DNA of 64,000 nucleotides from Amorphophallus konjac (Eukaryota; Streptophyta; Magnoliopsida; Alismatales; Araceae): NCBI GenBank assembly GCA_022559845.1, contig CM040123.1, positions 315,437,933-315,501,932 of the forward strand. The letters run 5' to 3'. The notes beneath the pieces are model-generated. The model did not search any database. It had not been told where the DNA came from and saw only the letters and a program-made list of their open reading frames with translations. The first letter of the stretch is position 1. Every line of letters begins with the position of its first letter. This document shows, piece after piece, positions 19,951-32,723 of the stretch. The translations under genes and the position numbers were made by a program.

Positions 19951-20374
19951 TTTAAATAAAACTATTGAGATTAATTTTATTTATAGATATCTTTAATATT
20001 TATTTTTTTGACTAATAGTTATCTATAATATTTTGAATATAACAACATGATCTGACTGTTATAAAATTAAAAATATATAAAATTTCTTGAAACAATCATG
20101 ATAGAAACTATAAATGTATATATATATTAGTTTATGTCAAGATTAGGGGAAAAACTCGCCTCAAAAATCATGGTCTGCTCCCACTGATGCAGTGACCTAT
20201 ATTAAGCATATATATATATATATATAGCACATTGTGTCGACATCAGGTAACCTTTTCGTGCAGTCACAATATGATTGGTGCTCTCTCATCCAATGACACA
20301 AAGGAAATCTTGTCCCACAAAATAGAAACCATCCGCAATAACTCATCCAACCACCCCCACCCCGCAACTCACCC

Positions 20375-20414
<40 letters not shown>

Positions 20415-21420
20415 ATTTTGAACATATTTTTAATATTTTTGTTAAAATCTCCTGATTTGATAATATTGATTGGCACAAAATAATAATTCAATTTATTAAA
20501 TTATTTTATTTTATTTTTATTAATAAATTTTAATAATTAGTTATATCATATTTATTTAAAATTATTCTTAAAAGATATCATTAAAGTTAATAATAAAAAT
20601 CTAATTCTTTTAAAATAATTATACATGTTACTGTTGCATTTGCAATGTAACGCAACAAAATCGTAATGTAAATATATCTCAAACTTTGGAATCTTTATTA
20701 TTAGTCATAATGACCTATTTTAACCAAATATATTTATCGATTTCTAAAAAAAATTAACAACTACATATAATGCCAGTGGAGAACTAAATGTCAAAATATA
20801 AATTTTTTCATGTGTTTTTTTCTTCTATAATATTTCTATCTAACAATATCTAAATGGTTGGTCTAGCGACTAATTTCTACCTCAACGTGACTCACGAATG
20901 ACCGACCTAATAGGGAGAGAGATTTTGACATGTTAATTAGTTTGCTCTTCTTATTAGTCAGTAATAACTTAAATAATCAGGCTATCAGTTATTATTTAAA
21001 ACTTTACTCCTAACTAGACATGATTTGACGTGCCAATATATATTGGTGGGGATCAGTTGTATTGGATAGTACTTGGACAGAAGCGGTACCCATGGCACAT
21101 GACACATCAGGGATTTTTCGTTGCCATCATGATCTTTTGCCATCATTGAGTTCATTATGAACAGTTGCGGCACAGCAAAATACATGTCATGCCAGATCGT
21201 ACCTGATCACAACCGACTTGACCGGTACGACTAGCATGACAAACCTTGCTCTATCTCCCTGGGTTAAATGAAAATGTTCCTCTTACTCCCACGATTAAAG
21301 TGAGCTTGTATCACTATATATAATATTTTAATTAACTTAGTCATTAGATATATACTAAGCACTAATGTTGAAACTACTCTTAGTAAATCTTGGTAGCTAT
21401 TGTAGATATTTTTACGATAG
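19951..21420. other. AT-rich stretch with microsatellites, no gene seen
   Basis: AT-rich DNA with a (TA)n tract at about 20,209-20,226 and a (GA)n tract at 20,377-20,409. No reading frame with recognisable protein was found. It is probably old intergenic DNA or decayed element sequence. Confidence 0.6.
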
Positions 21421-23044
21421 TGTGTTGATGATGTGATGTGAGAGATATGAAAGATGTGAAATATGTGCGAGCAAGTGATGCACTAACTCAAGCAATCAAT
21501 GTCAAACTCGTGAGCATGTCATCTCAATACTGTAAAAATAAAAGAAGGAGAAATAAAAAAAATACACGCCGGGGCATGGAGCAAAGGAGTAAGAGAAAGA
21601 CACACACCGTAGGTGTGAAGCAACTAAAAGTAAAAGAGAAAGTAATAAAGATGATGAAGAAGATGACCAATGCCCAAATAAAGGAAGGTGTGATCGCCAC
21701 CAAGGTGAATAACGCAGTAAAATCACAATACGTATCTTGGAAAGAGCCGAGTGAGACTACTCACCCGCGGGAGAGAGAAAACCAGGCACTGCGGAAGGAA
21801 AACTATCTTCAAGATGACAGCCAGACGACGTCAAACGGTCCTTGATAGACCGCATGAGATCAGCAAACGGTCTTCCAAACGGCCGCAAGAACACCCAGAA
21901 TAGCAACGTGGAACTTGTATCTCCACCCCTCCTGGCCGACCAGAAGAGTTGGGCCTCGTGCAATGATTCCTGTAAACCTACAAAATAATGTAGACATGAA
22001 GAAAAATAACCCAATAAGCCCTTGGACTAGTGTAGTATCTATAATGTAATCAGGCTAAAGTGCATAAAAGGAGGGGTGAATACCTGGGGGGTTGGTGGTT
22101 TTTTAACCCCTGAGGGGCGTGGAAAAGAGTGGGAGGATGTTTAAAATGTGAGTTGAATGCAGAGAACGTGGGAGAGGAAGAGGGAATATGGTATGATGAT
22201 GCAAAGAGAAGGGGGAAAACTAAGAGAAAAAAGACACAAACAAACTAATTGGAACTCAATACTCCCTGGACTAGAAGCCTTATAGACGTGGTACGGACTT
22301 CTCCCTAGTTGGTACTTGCTCCAGGATGTAGCAGCACTTCGACGCAAACTCCAGAAATCTACTCTTCAAGCCATAAAGTCAAGGGTTCCTTTTATAGACT
22401 CCCAAACCCTCTGGTCGAGTTGGAGAGATAATGACTCGGAAATAGATCTGAACTTAGATAAATCTCGAAGATAATACTCCCAAGAGTCCATAGAAACAAA
22501 CGGAAGCTTATGAGGATCACTACTCATAGAGAAATCATCAAATCATGGACTCTAGTTCGACCACGGCCGAAGAGAGGAAGAACAGGTGGAGTAGGACTCT
22601 CTGTCTCCCCTAACGGTCTTGCGATAGACCGCAGGGCTCTGAAAATGGTCGACCGATAGACCGCATGGCTCGCTCGTCCACAAAGAGATAAGACCAAAGA
22701 AACCCAACATGACTATCTACTGCCTAACGGTCTAGCAAAGGACTGCCAACCGTCACTAAACGGTAGTACGATAGACCGCAAGGATGATAGGCGTGGCAAA
22801 AAAGATAAAGGCCAATAAATCTCCATATAAATCTACAATAAAACCCTTATTAGCCCATATCAAGGCCCAATAAGCTCAAATGTCGAAAGATAAAAGGAAC
22901 TAAGCCCAACTAGGGAGAGTGACCCATAAAAATAAGCCCAAAAGTGACCAAAAATGGCCCAATAACCGGTGAACAACTCAGGACATCATAAAAAATAGAT
23001 AAGGAGATGACCCAACTCATTGGTCATAAAACGGGTGTCACACA
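21421..23044 (-). mobile_element. Element B: 3' LTR of a Tat-like element on the minus strand
   Basis: On the minus strand the LTR follows the tract AAGGAGGGGCATA and begins TGTGTGACACCC at 23,044. The left limit at 21,421 is chosen because the minus strand ends there in AACACA, matching the TGTGT start; this end is less certain. A TATA box (minus strand CTATAAAAGG) lies near 22,389-22,396. The LTR carries several of the short GGTC...GACC hairpins described separately. The interior lies to the right, up to about 24,335. Confidence 0.6.
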
Positions 23045-24168
23045 TATGCCCCTCCTTAACGTCCTCTTTGCAGGGGAGCGAGCGGAGGTGAAGCGAAAGC
23101 GAAATGGGACATGGAGATAAAGCGGAAACGCAGCGGAGCGGACTGAAAAGCCGGCATTAAGGTAAACCGACACCCGTCTTCAACCAACGAGTGATAAGAA
23201 TCTTCCGAAAAATTTCAAACCAATCACAAGGAACGGCCAAACCGAATGACGCATGCCTGGAGGAACTAAGGAAAATAAAACATGACCAACCTCCTCACTG
23301 GAACGCACAACTGATAGGCGGTCGGAGCAAGCGAAAAATAAAGAGACGAGCAAACTCCAGACAAGAAATCCTCAGCTAACCAAACTGAGCAAATAGATCG
23401 AAGGCAACCTTCCAACTCAGAGTGGAATGTTTCTCCTTACTCAAGACCATGGATACATAGCTATCCACTGTTACTGAAATACTTTAGATAGATGAGGGCA
23501 CATGAATGCTCAAACATGCGCATGATGCATGTTGGGCTAAAATAAAGGAAATAATCAAAACGAATGCGAAGAAAGATAAAATATAAGATACTCGAGAATA
23601 GTATTGCTAGATCAGACAAATCAGGATCAAGATACTATCTGCAACCACGGCGTGCAAGATAGAACTATCGTTCCCCAACTCTTCCAACCTAACGGCCTAT
23701 CCAACGATTAAACATGTGCTCTTAGATCATCATTATTTTTGTTAAAGGGGAACATCAGATCCCAGAACACATAAATGACCAACCGGTTCTTGAGGTAATA
23801 TATCATAAATACCATATAGTAATGCAGTAAAGGACTAAGGATCGAGATACTTACCTGACTTACCTGCCGATGAGATGTGACGTGATGGTGTTCAAGATTT
23901 TGACAATTAGAGGGGTTAGCCATCAATAGATAAGCATGAAGCATAAATGGAGCAGGTAATAGAGCAAAGAAGAGAGCAGGTATATCATTCCAAACTATCA
24001 AGACATTCAACAACCAAACGGTCTAGCCAAGACCGCCTGGGAACTCCTAACGGTATAGCGATAGACCGCTAGCCGAGGGCGGTTCACATTCTATGATGAG
24101 GGTGACCCAGATGACAAACGGTCCAGTGAAGACCGCTTGAGAGAGCTTAATGGTTTGGCGATAGACCA
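21836..24168 (-). repeat. Dispersed family of ~17-bp hairpins (CGGTCT...AGACCG) in element B
   Basis: Copies at 21,836-21,852, 22,614-22,631, 22,647-22,662, 22,761-22,778, 24,019-24,035, 24,051-24,068, 24,119-24,135 and 24,151-24,168. Consensus is CGGTCT, a loop such as AGCGA or CCA, then AGACCG, usually in the context AA-hairpin-C. In the last copy the outer C-G pair is T-A with both sides changed (TGGTTT...AGACCA). Copies lie both in the LTR and in the interior beyond the LTR. Confidence 0.65.
23031..23177 (-). promoter_or_regulatory. Polypurine tract and LTR boundary fold of element B
   Basis: ACGGGTGTC at 23,031-23,039, the first LTR bases when read on minus, pairs perfectly with GACACCCGT at 23,169-23,177. 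An inner stem joins 23,054-23,063 with 23,153-23,162 (eight Watson-Crick pairs, one G-U, one mismatch on the minus strand). The tract AGGGGCATATGTGT (plus 23,040-23,053) is the unpaired 3' strand between the stems. The 89-nt apical loop contains CTCGCTCCCCTGCAAAG on the minus strand. Confidence 0.65.
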
Positions 24169-24319
24169 CATGGCTCTGGGAGATTTCAAAAAATAGAATC
24201 GATCGTTCCCTCTCTCATACTACTCACGCATTTCCAATCTCTCAAACAACCCTCATTCTCACTCCGACGACCGACGAGCTCCGGCAACCACCGCAAGCTC
24301 GCGCACACCCACACCCTAA

Positions 24320-24348
24320 GATGGTGAAGAGGAAGGAGTCTTCCAAAA
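24320..24348 (+). pseudogene. Start of an antisense gene of element B, cut off after ~10 codons
   Basis: An ATG at 24,320 opens [10 protein letters not shown] behind a pyrimidine-rich leader (24,205-24,315) typical of a plant 5' UTR. It lies on the strand opposite to element B, upstream of its 3' LTR, the same place and orientation as the antisense gene of element A (1.28 kb from the LTR start here, 0.18 kb there). The frame runs into element C sequence and a stop almost at once. The identification as a PMD-type gene rests on position only. Confidence 0.35.
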
Positions 24349-27070
24349 GTATCTAGTGAACTTGACATCCCTATCGGAGACTATGGTTTTGGGTAGGCCA
24401 TGGAGGTGAACAACCTCATCAAAGAACAATCGGGCCACATGGGAGGCATCGGAGGTTTTGGAGCATGGGATGAAGTGGGCCATTTTTGAAAATCTGTCAA
24501 CGACCACATAGATTGAGTCATGCTTTCTTTGAGTCTTGGGTAGGCCTAGCACAAAGTCCATGCTTTAGTCTTGCCATGGGCGGTCGGGAATGGGGAGAGG
24601 GGTATAAAGGTCGGTGTTTTGCTTCACCTGTTTGGCCGAAGTACATGTGCGGCATTGACCCACTATCTTGGCTACGTCTCTCTTAACACTAGGCCAAAAG
24701 AATTGACCTTCAACTAGAGCAATGGTCTTATGAACCCCAAAATGGCCAGCTAGCCCTCTAGCATGCAATTCTCAAACCTAGTAATCACGGAGTGAGGTCC
24801 GTGGTATGCAAATCTTTGGTCCCTTGAAGAGGAACCCATCCTCCAAGATAAAACCCTCATGTTCTTTGCTAGAATGGGTGGTCAAGGTGGTATAGATGTG
24901 CCCAAAGTCGGGGCAGCTAGGGTACTCATCCTTGAGCTTCTCAATTCCGGTAACCTCCACTTGGATAGTGGACAACAAAGAGACCCTCCTACTAAGAGCA
25001 TCTGCCGCTCGGTTCTCACTTCCCGCTTTGTGTTTGATGACAAAGGTGTAGGATTGGATGTACTCAACCCAACGGGCATGTCGGACATTGAACTTTTGTT
25101 GGGAGTTGAGATATTTGAGGGCCTCATGATCGGAAAAGATGACAAATTCTTTGGCCAACAAATAGTGCCTCCAATGTCGGAGGGACTGAACCACGACATA
25201 GAACTCTTTGTCATAAGTAGAGTACCGTGTCCTAGCATCACATAGCTTCTCACTGAAGAAGGTCACGGGGTGACCCTCTTGACTAAGGATCTCTCCTATT
25301 CCTATCCCGGATGCATCACATGTGACTTCAAAGACCTTAGAGAAATCGGGTAGGCATAGGACCAAGGCTTGGGTCATCTTCTCCTTAAGATCTTGGAGGG
25401 CTTTGGAGGCTAGTTTGGTCCATACAAAAGTCCCCCTTTTAAGGCAATCGGTGATAGGGGCGGTGATGGTACTAAATCCCCAAATAAACCTCCTATAGAA
25501 TGTTGCCAACCCATGGAAACCTCGGACCTCATGAAGAGTGTGGGGTTCTGGTCAATCTAGAATAGCTTGAACCTTCTCGAGGTCCATGGAGACACCTTTG
25601 GTAGACACCACAAATCCTAGGAAGGTGATGGATGTGATCATGAAGTGACACTTGCCTAGGTTGGCAAATAGACTCTCTTGTCGAAGGACGGTGCAAGCTT
25701 GCCTAAGGAGGTCAAAGTGGGCCTCTTAGGATTGACTATATATGAGGATGTCATCAAAGTAGACCACTAGAAAGATCTCAATGAAAGGCCTAAGGACCTC
25801 CGTCATGAGACGCATGAAAGCACTTGGGGCATTTGAGAGCCCGAAAGACATGACCAACCATTCATACAAGACATCCTTGGTCTTGAAGGCCGTTTTCCAT
25901 TCATCTCCGGGTCTAATCCTAACTTGCTGATAGCCACTCTTAAGGTCTATTTTGGAGAAAATAGTGGCTACAGCTAGCATGTCAAGCATGTCATCAAGCC
26001 TAGGGATGGGGAACCTATACTTGACGGTGATCTTATTAATGGCCCGACTATCCACACACATCCGCCATGATCCATCCTTCTTAGGAGTGAGAAGGCCGGT
26101 ATGGCACATGGAATTTTGATAATGCGGATGAAGCCCTTCCTAATGAGTTCCTCTATTTGCCTTCAAAGTTCGGCATGTTCCGTGGGATTGAGGCGGTAAT
26201 GAGGAAGGTTGGGAAGGGTGGCTCCTGGAACTAGATCAATTGCGTGTTGCACATCACGCATGGGAGGGAGTTGGTCCGGGAGCTCCTCTGGGAACACATC
26301 ATGAAACTCCTCTAGGAGGTGTCAAATTTCTATGGGATGGGGGTTGGAGGGGGTGGGCTCTCCTAGACAAATGACAACCGCACATAGAGGTGTCCCTTGA
26401 GCTATCTCTCCTCAAGCTCTCTTTTGGTGATGAGGTGAAGACCCTTGGTCATTCCCAAAGTCTTATCTTGTTTGGGATTTTGGGAGAGAGGTTGGGCTGG
26501 TGGGGTGGAGTTCTCCATGACTTGAGATGTGGTGGAGTGTTGACCTTGAGGGGGTGGACTTTTGTTAGGCAAGGGACGTGGTGGGGAGGGATTAAGACGG
26601 ATGCTCTTTCCCTCATGCTTAAAGGTGCATGTGTTGGTTTTACCCAAAATAGTGGCATCCACATCATAAAGCCATGGTCTCCCTAGTAGGATGCTACCTA
26701 CTTCCATGGGGATAACATCACACCAAATTTGGCCATGGTAGGAAGAGAAGGTGAGGGGTACAAGACAGCGAGTATTGACCGGGATGGAGTTGTTGTTGAT
26801 CTAAGAGACCCGGTATGGGATAGGGTGGGGAGTAATGGTAAGCCCAAGGAGCTTAACGGTGTCGGGAGACACGGCATTGACACAACTCCCATTATCTAAG
26901 ATCACTTTTCTCACATGGCCCCCTATCTTAATAAAGGTGTGGAAGATTGAAGTTCGTCGCCAGTCCTCCTCTTGGGGTTTGGTGAGGGTGCATCTAATCA
27001 CTCCTAGATGGGAGTCGGTAGATGGAATGGTGTAGTCTATACCCGACTCATGGTATTGGGTCTCATACTC
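24335..27070 (-). pseudogene. pol: Pol of element C (protease, RT, RNase H, partial integrase)
   Basis: Read on minus: a protease-like region with VILDNGSCVNAVS near 26,900 (a D-N-G-S site, where the family usually has D-S/G-G-S), then GSILLGRPWLYDVDATI near 26,690. RT lies at 26,110-25,726 with [13 protein letters not shown] as the catalytic YFDD region. RNase H lies at 25,510-24,980 (VTCDASGIGIG, FSDHEALKY, RAADALSRR). Integrase has [34 protein letters not shown] and VSDRDVKFT, then breaks off before the catalytic E. Stops interrupt it at several places, for example near 26,190, 25,724, 25,560, 24,775 and 24,563. Several of these are one C-to-T or G-to-A step from a sense codon. Confidence 0.85.
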
Positions 27071-28385
27071 TTATTCCCAATCTAGTGAGGCTTCATAGAC
27101 CTCAACCACACTCTCAACTTCCCCTTGGGGTGGGGGAGCTTCTTCCTCAATAAGTAAGCTAGACAACCCTTTGTATGGGCATTGCCCCGCAAAGTGGCCA
27201 AACCCTTCGCACCTATAGCATTGTTGACGGCCACTACCCGGGGTGGTCCCTCCTACACTTGGTCCTTTGAAATTCTCTTCCCTCCATGGGGGAAGTTGGC
27301 TATGAGTGGCCTTGGTTGGAGTGATGGTGGGAGGGGGATTGTAGGACTGTATTGGGATATTTTCACTTGGACTAGGAGCCTTTATGGGGGGCCGGGTTTG
27401 TTCGGGGTCCCATGCCTTTGGGATCAGTCGGTCGGGGAGGGGCAAACCAAGGGATCCTAGAGAATCTTTCAACATCCCTAGCTATTTGGTAGGCTTGCTC
27501 AAGGTTGTCAACATCTCTCATGAAAAGTTCTCTCTTGATGTTGCTTTGGAGGCCATTTCTAAAGCGGGACAAGGTAACGGCCGGGTCCTCATGAACTCCA
27601 CACTTCAAAAGATAGGAGTCGAATTTCTCAATGTATTCAACCATGGTCTTCCCTTCTTGGGTGAGGCTTTGCCATTCATCTAAGAGCATTTGGTGGTAGG
27701 ATAGGGGTAGGTATTTGTTCCTAAGCTGGTTCTTCATACCTTCCCAAGTGTCAATAGGCTCTTCCCGCCTAATCCTTCTTAATCCCTCTTGGTTTAGCCA
27801 ATAAGTTTTGGCTAATTTGGTGAGGTGCATTTTGGCCAATTATACCCTCCTTTGGTCGAGCATAGGGTACCATTCAAAATATTGGTCCATGGCGGTTTCC
27901 CATTCTAAGTAGACACTTGGTTCATGGGAACCATCAAAGTTTGGGGCCTCTACCTTGTTCATCCTTAAGAGAGGGTCATCCGGGTCGTCCCGTGGATGCC
28001 TTTCATGATTTTGATGGTGGCGAGGCCTCTCATAGTCATGGTAGGGGTCAACATTCAAGTCCTCCCTATTAATTTCAGCATGTGGAGGGTGGGCTCTTGG
28101 TCCATTGTTCCTTAGGTGGAACTCATCCCTATGAATTTCAACATGTGGAGGGTGGGCTCTTGGTTCATTGTTCCTTGGGTGGAACTCATGCTCTTCTAGC
28201 CGAGCAAGCCGAGTGGAAAGGGACTCAAGTTGGGCAAGAATGTTTGTAAGGGTAGCATCCACCCGATTCATTTGGCCTTGGGGTTCCTCCCTAGGGGCAT
28301 CTTGGTTGAGTGGAGGATTGGGATCCATGGGGGGAACCGAAGACGATGGGTCGGGTCGGTAAATGGCTCCACTACGGGTGGACAT
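27071..28385 (-). pseudogene. gag: Gag of element C
   Basis: The likely start is MSTRSGAIYRPDPSSS at about 28,385, just after the primer site. The middle holds the capsid-like region (EAPNFDGSHEPSVYLEWETA, then TWEGMKNQLRNKYLP and RFRNGLQSNIKRELF). A zinc knuckle CYRCEGFGHFAGQC near 27,220 ends the protein. A TAA at 27,840-27,842 interrupts it in frame, and a frame change between 27,372 and 27,475 separates the capsid from the knuckle. A ~66-bp internal duplication of an HPRNNEPRAHPPH-type segment occurs near 28,080-28,190. Confidence 0.85.
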
Positions 28386-28465
28386 GCAAGGGAGGGGAAT
28401 GAAATGAAGGATGGACACACAATGTAATGCTCCTAGGACTTAGACTTGATAGAGACAAGTCTAAA

Positions 28466-28480
28466 CTTGCTCTGATACCA
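28466..28480 (-). promoter_or_regulatory. Primer binding site of element C
   Basis: On the minus strand TGGTATCAGAGCAAG starts a few bases after the LTR end ...TTACATCA. TGGTATCAGAGC is the complement of the 3' end of plant initiator methionine tRNA, the usual primer of chromoviruses. Confidence 0.85.
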
Positions 28481-28482
28481 AT

Positions 28483-29592
28483 TGATGTAACACGCCCTTG
28501 GACTCTAACAAAGAAGCACAATTCATAATGATAACGGACCGAAATCGACGGCCGCTCACCCGACACTAACCCAAACCCGGGGGAACTTGGCGATGCCAAG
28601 TGGAGGATGTGAGGGCTGGGCCCTTGCTGGTAGAGGGCCAGCAAGGCCAAGGTTTGTTCCCAAGGGTATGGAGGCCCAATTCAATGGAGCTGACGTTGTG
28701 CCGAGGGCACCGGTTACACTCTTCCCCACGGTGGTCACTTGAAGCAACGGAGCTTGAGGGACCAAGCACTCACTCTCACGGCCAGCGGAGCTAAGAGAAA
28801 ATATTGAAAGGACAAGCACTAAGGGAAGCAAGGTTAGAACACTTACTCAACCGGTTTGAAGAAACCGGTCCCGCTCGGAGACGTGGGCTAGCGGGGAAGT
28901 GTGGTTCCCCACACGCTGCGCCGGAGTAGCTTGACCCTGTTTTAAAAATTTACAACACTACTCACCATGCAAGGGGGTGGAACAAGGGGAGGGGGAGTCA
29001 TTCATATACTCAAACACTACCTCCCATAGGGAGGGGCTTTAAGCCAGCCAGGCGGGGAGGGGGAAAACTGAATTGGAAGCCGAACGGATGGACAACACTG
29101 GTTCTGCCTGCTCTGTGGAACAGGGAACGGACGGTTGAAGATGACGCTGCTGCGGCCACTCCTGAATTTTTCCGATGATGAGACTAGTTGGAAAATTGTC
29201 GTAGCTGGATCAGTATGACGCCTGAATTTTGTTGATTTCTCTGGTCGCCGGTGCCGGTCGGGGTCAGACTGCAAACATGGCCCCTACGTTCTGACTCTGG
29301 CGGCAGAAGCACCTCAGCAGCAGGAAGAAGAGGTCACAACGAGCGCTCCCGAACTCTGAATCTAGTGTGGATGGAGTCTTTGGAACCGTTGTCGAGTCTT
29401 CTTCGAAACGTGACCCACGATAATGCCAGATGATGTCAGAGCAGCTTGGGAGAACCCAAATAGTGGACAGGGGTCGGTTCAGCCCCAGAGGGGATAGAAC
29501 TGCACACCTGAGGGAGGAAAACCAGAAAACACAGCTCCGGATGCCGAACGGGGTTCCGCTTCTTGATACTGGAAGTAGACTCGGTGTAGAAC
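28483..29592 (-). mobile_element. 5' LTR of element C, first visible segment (interrupted by element D)
   Basis: The LTR ends in TTACATCA at 28,483 read on minus. It is followed to the right by non-coding sequence up to the insertion point of element D. The target duplication AGAAC at 29,588-29,592 and 40,651-40,655 shows that the sequence continues at 40,656. No open frame of interest was found. Confidence 0.6.
29588..29592. repeat. Target site duplication of element D, left copy
   Basis: AGAAC directly precedes TGTAGAAACC of the 5' LTR and recurs at 40,651-40,655 directly after the 3' LTR. It is perfect, 5 bp, the size made by gypsy integrases. Confidence 0.95.
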
Positions 29593-32500
29593 TGTAGAAA
29601 CCCGATAATTACAAATGAAAAATATATATTTTTTAGTTGCATTATGTAATTAAAATTTTCATGAAATAAGTAAATTACATTTTTCTATATGAAAAACGCT
29701 AGTTTATTGAATAGTTGTTAAAAGCTTTGAACCTTGGATAAATCCTAGGAAGCCCAATAAGAGTTCATGTAATGGACTGGGAGCGAATGGCCATTTGACA
29801 ATTTATGATGGGTGGAATAAATAAAATTGCAGGATATATTAAAGGATGGAAAGGCCTAATTTCGTACATGTGCTTCATATGAGAAGCGTAACATGTGCAT
29901 AATTGGGAAGGTGGACTTTGACCCTAAGCCACCCTTGGACCGGCCGCTTTCACACCCAAAGATAGGCTGGAAGCTGCGTTTACACTTTTCTTCTAAACAC
30001 GTACTCAACGCGTTGGTGAGATTAGCTGGAAAAAAAAACCTGACGATTTGGGCAAGGGATTGGCTATAAATAGCACCCCTTATGACCCTCAAACCATCCC
30101 CCTGTAGATCAGACATACGCTACTGTGAAGGTGGTGGCGAATTGAAGGCAAATTTAGAAGATCAAGGGTTCTTCTCATATTTGGGGCTTTTCCATAGAAC
30201 TGCAAAAAAGGTAGGTATCTCTCAGGCTATACTCTAATTAATTCATGCCAGCATGATCGTTTCTCTGTCCTCTTTCTATTGATAGCTTATTTGCTAAATT
30301 CCATCATGAAATAAGTAAGTTATGAACGTTCGATTGATTTGGGGTGTTCACGATCTTTTTATCCAGAACGTACTAGCTTCTGCAGCACATTCTTATCCCT
30401 TAACAGAAGATAAGATTAATTAAGATGTTGGCTTTGAATTATATAAATAACTAAGATGCTGATTTGTATAAACTAATTAAAGACGCTGGCTAATTATATA
30501 AAAGATAAAACGTTAGTTTTATACAAGTTAAGACGCTGAGACACAAACTAAGTCTAAGACGCAGACTTAAGACGCAAATTGAGACGCTGGGGGTTAAAAT
30601 GAATACGAGACGCAAACATAGACGCAAACTAAGACGCAGAAACGGTCTTAGATGACCAATTGAGACGCAATGTAAGACGCTGGGTCTGAATGGATATAGA
30701 GACGCAATAAAAGACGCTAGACTTTGAAAATGGTTGTGCATTAGACGCTAAGACTCTGGGATGTACAGACTTGGCTTGTGCTTTAGACGCTAAGGCTTTG
30801 GATGTATAGACTTGGGGATTGGTTAGACTTTGGAGTAATGTATAGACTTTAAGCATTGTACAGACTTAGTGTTGCATTGTATAGACTTAGTGTTGCATTG
30901 TACAGACTTAGTGTACAATGTATAGACTTAATGTTAGCATTGTATAGACTTAGTGATGCATTGTATAGACTTCATGCCTTGTACAGACTTAGTGTACAAT
31001 GTATAGACTTAATGTTAGCATTAGTGTTGCATTGTATAGACTTCATGCATTGTACAGACTTAGTGTACAATGTATAGACTTAATGTTAGCATTGTATAGA
31101 CTTAGTGATGCATTGTATAGACTTCATGCCTTGTACAGACTTAGTGTACAATGTATAGACTTAATGTTAGCATTGTATAGACTTAGTGAGCATTGTACAG
31201 ACTTAGTGTTGCATTGTATAGACTTCGTGCATTGTACAGACTTAAATAGTGCAGTGCACTGACTCAAACAGTGTTTTGCACTGACTTCTATAGTGTTTTG
31301 CACAGACTCGTGCAAACATAAAGGACCCACTGCACGAACCCCACAGTGGTTTGTACCGACGTTAGGTGCAAGCTTGTAAGAACATACATCGCCCCATCCA
31401 GTAGTGCACTGACCTTGTAGTGGACTACACCGATGCAGTGATATGAGATTTGTGAGCAACTTTTGTTCTTTTTAAACCACAGCGTCAACGCAGCACTCCA
31501 CTGCGTCAACGCATTGAACCTCATTTAGCGCATTCACCGCAACCGCCACACACAGTAAAACAGACAGTAGTATATTCTATCATATTAAATTATTTTCAGC
31601 ATGCTACATCTATTTTTTTATCATGTGATATATTAATGTATGAATAAATATTAATATCTAAACTCATTATTTTAATCCTTGAATATATACGTTTCTTTAC
31701 TAATGAAGGGTCCTTTACTAAAACTTGATGTCTTTTTGAATTCTAAAATCATTCTAAGGCATTAAAATAAGTCTAATAAAATGACTATCTTAAATTTTTC
31801 TTCCTACTGATCGTTCATTTTTGAACTCCACAACTTGATGTCGTTAAACATGATGCCTAAATGGTTATCTACTTTTCTTGCAACTTCTGAAATTTTGTCA
31901 AATCTGTGCTTATTACAAACAGCATATTCTTGAAAATAATTGGCCATATACATTAAAGTGGATGTCTAAACGTACTTGGGATCTTCGGATCCATATGACT
32001 CAATGTCTGGCATTAAATGGGGCCCGATCTGGTCCTAGGGGGAGTGCCCGAAAGTACTTGTGCCCATGGGAGTTGATTGACCAATGGTGTGGTATTGCAC
32101 CGAAGTGCATGATAGATTTACTTGATACGACATTCCACTATTCGTACTTGTTTACTTGTTACTTGAAAATTACATGAATTACTTGACTTGCGTGAAAATG
32201 GCCAATTACATGAAATTCTTTACTTGTTCAAAGTCATTACTTGAAAATTCATCTTGATATCATATCAATTGCTTGGAAATTCCATTCATGTTTATACACT
32301 TCCCGATACAAGTTAGAAAATTGTTTAAATTGTTAACACTTAAAGATTACCTAGTTCATAGAGATATAAAATCCTACTGAGCTTTTAGCTCACCCTACGT
32401 TTTGGTTAATTGTTGCAGGAAATGAAAATGAACAAGGGAATGGACAAGAGTGAGAGAGTGATTTTCCTTTTTACCTAGGTTTATGTAGATCATTAGTGTT

Positions 32501-32704
32501 TTTACAAGAATGATGTACTTTGGGATTGGAAGTTTGTAATTGCCTTTATGGCTTATGAATTAGTGATGTAAACTTCATTTTGATGGAATAAAAGTATTAT
32601 TTTCCCGTTCATTTCTGACTTTAGAAATAAAATTGTACATGCTCTGATCGACACGCGTGTTTATGACTCGTCGCGCCCTCGATATTCCGCGTCGGGGCGT
32701 GACA
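29593..32704 (+). mobile_element. 5' LTR of element D
   Basis: 3,112 bp. TATA box TATAAATA at 30,065-30,072, and AATAAA at 32,585-32,590 as a possible poly(A) signal. Inside are an AGACGC-rich block (30,495-30,740), a TATAGACTT minisatellite (30,840-31,245) and AT-rich sequence. The proteins one can translate from the minisatellite are not real. Confidence 0.95.
30840..31245 (+). repeat. TATAGACTT minisatellite in the 5' LTR of D
   Basis: It is built from ~18-22 bp units with core (TA/CA)GACTT and a higher-order ~60-bp unit made of three of them (GTACAGACTTAGTG, ATAGACTTAATGTTAG, ATAGACTTCATGC). The matching array in the 3' LTR has a different copy number. Confidence 0.9.
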
Positions 32705-32711
32705 GTCTTTG

Positions 32712-32723
32712 TGGTATCAGAGC
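32712..32723 (+). promoter_or_regulatory. Primer binding site of element D
   Basis: TGGTATCAGAGC, complementary to initiator methionine tRNA, starts seven bases after the 5' LTR end at 32,704. Confidence 0.9.

Larger units (their letters stand above)
24335..28482 (-). mobile_element. Element C: decayed CRM-like Ty3/gypsy retrotransposon, interior
   Basis: Minus-strand order is primer site (28,480-28,466), Gag, protease, RT, RNase H, integrase, ending abruptly in integrase at ~24,335 where element B begins. The RT wording ([39 protein letters not shown]) is that of CRM/Reina-type chromoviruses. Many stops and at least one frameshift show it is dead. The integrase C-terminus and the 3' LTR are missing from this side, so the left end is a recombination or deletion junction and not an insertion end. 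Confidence 0.8.
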
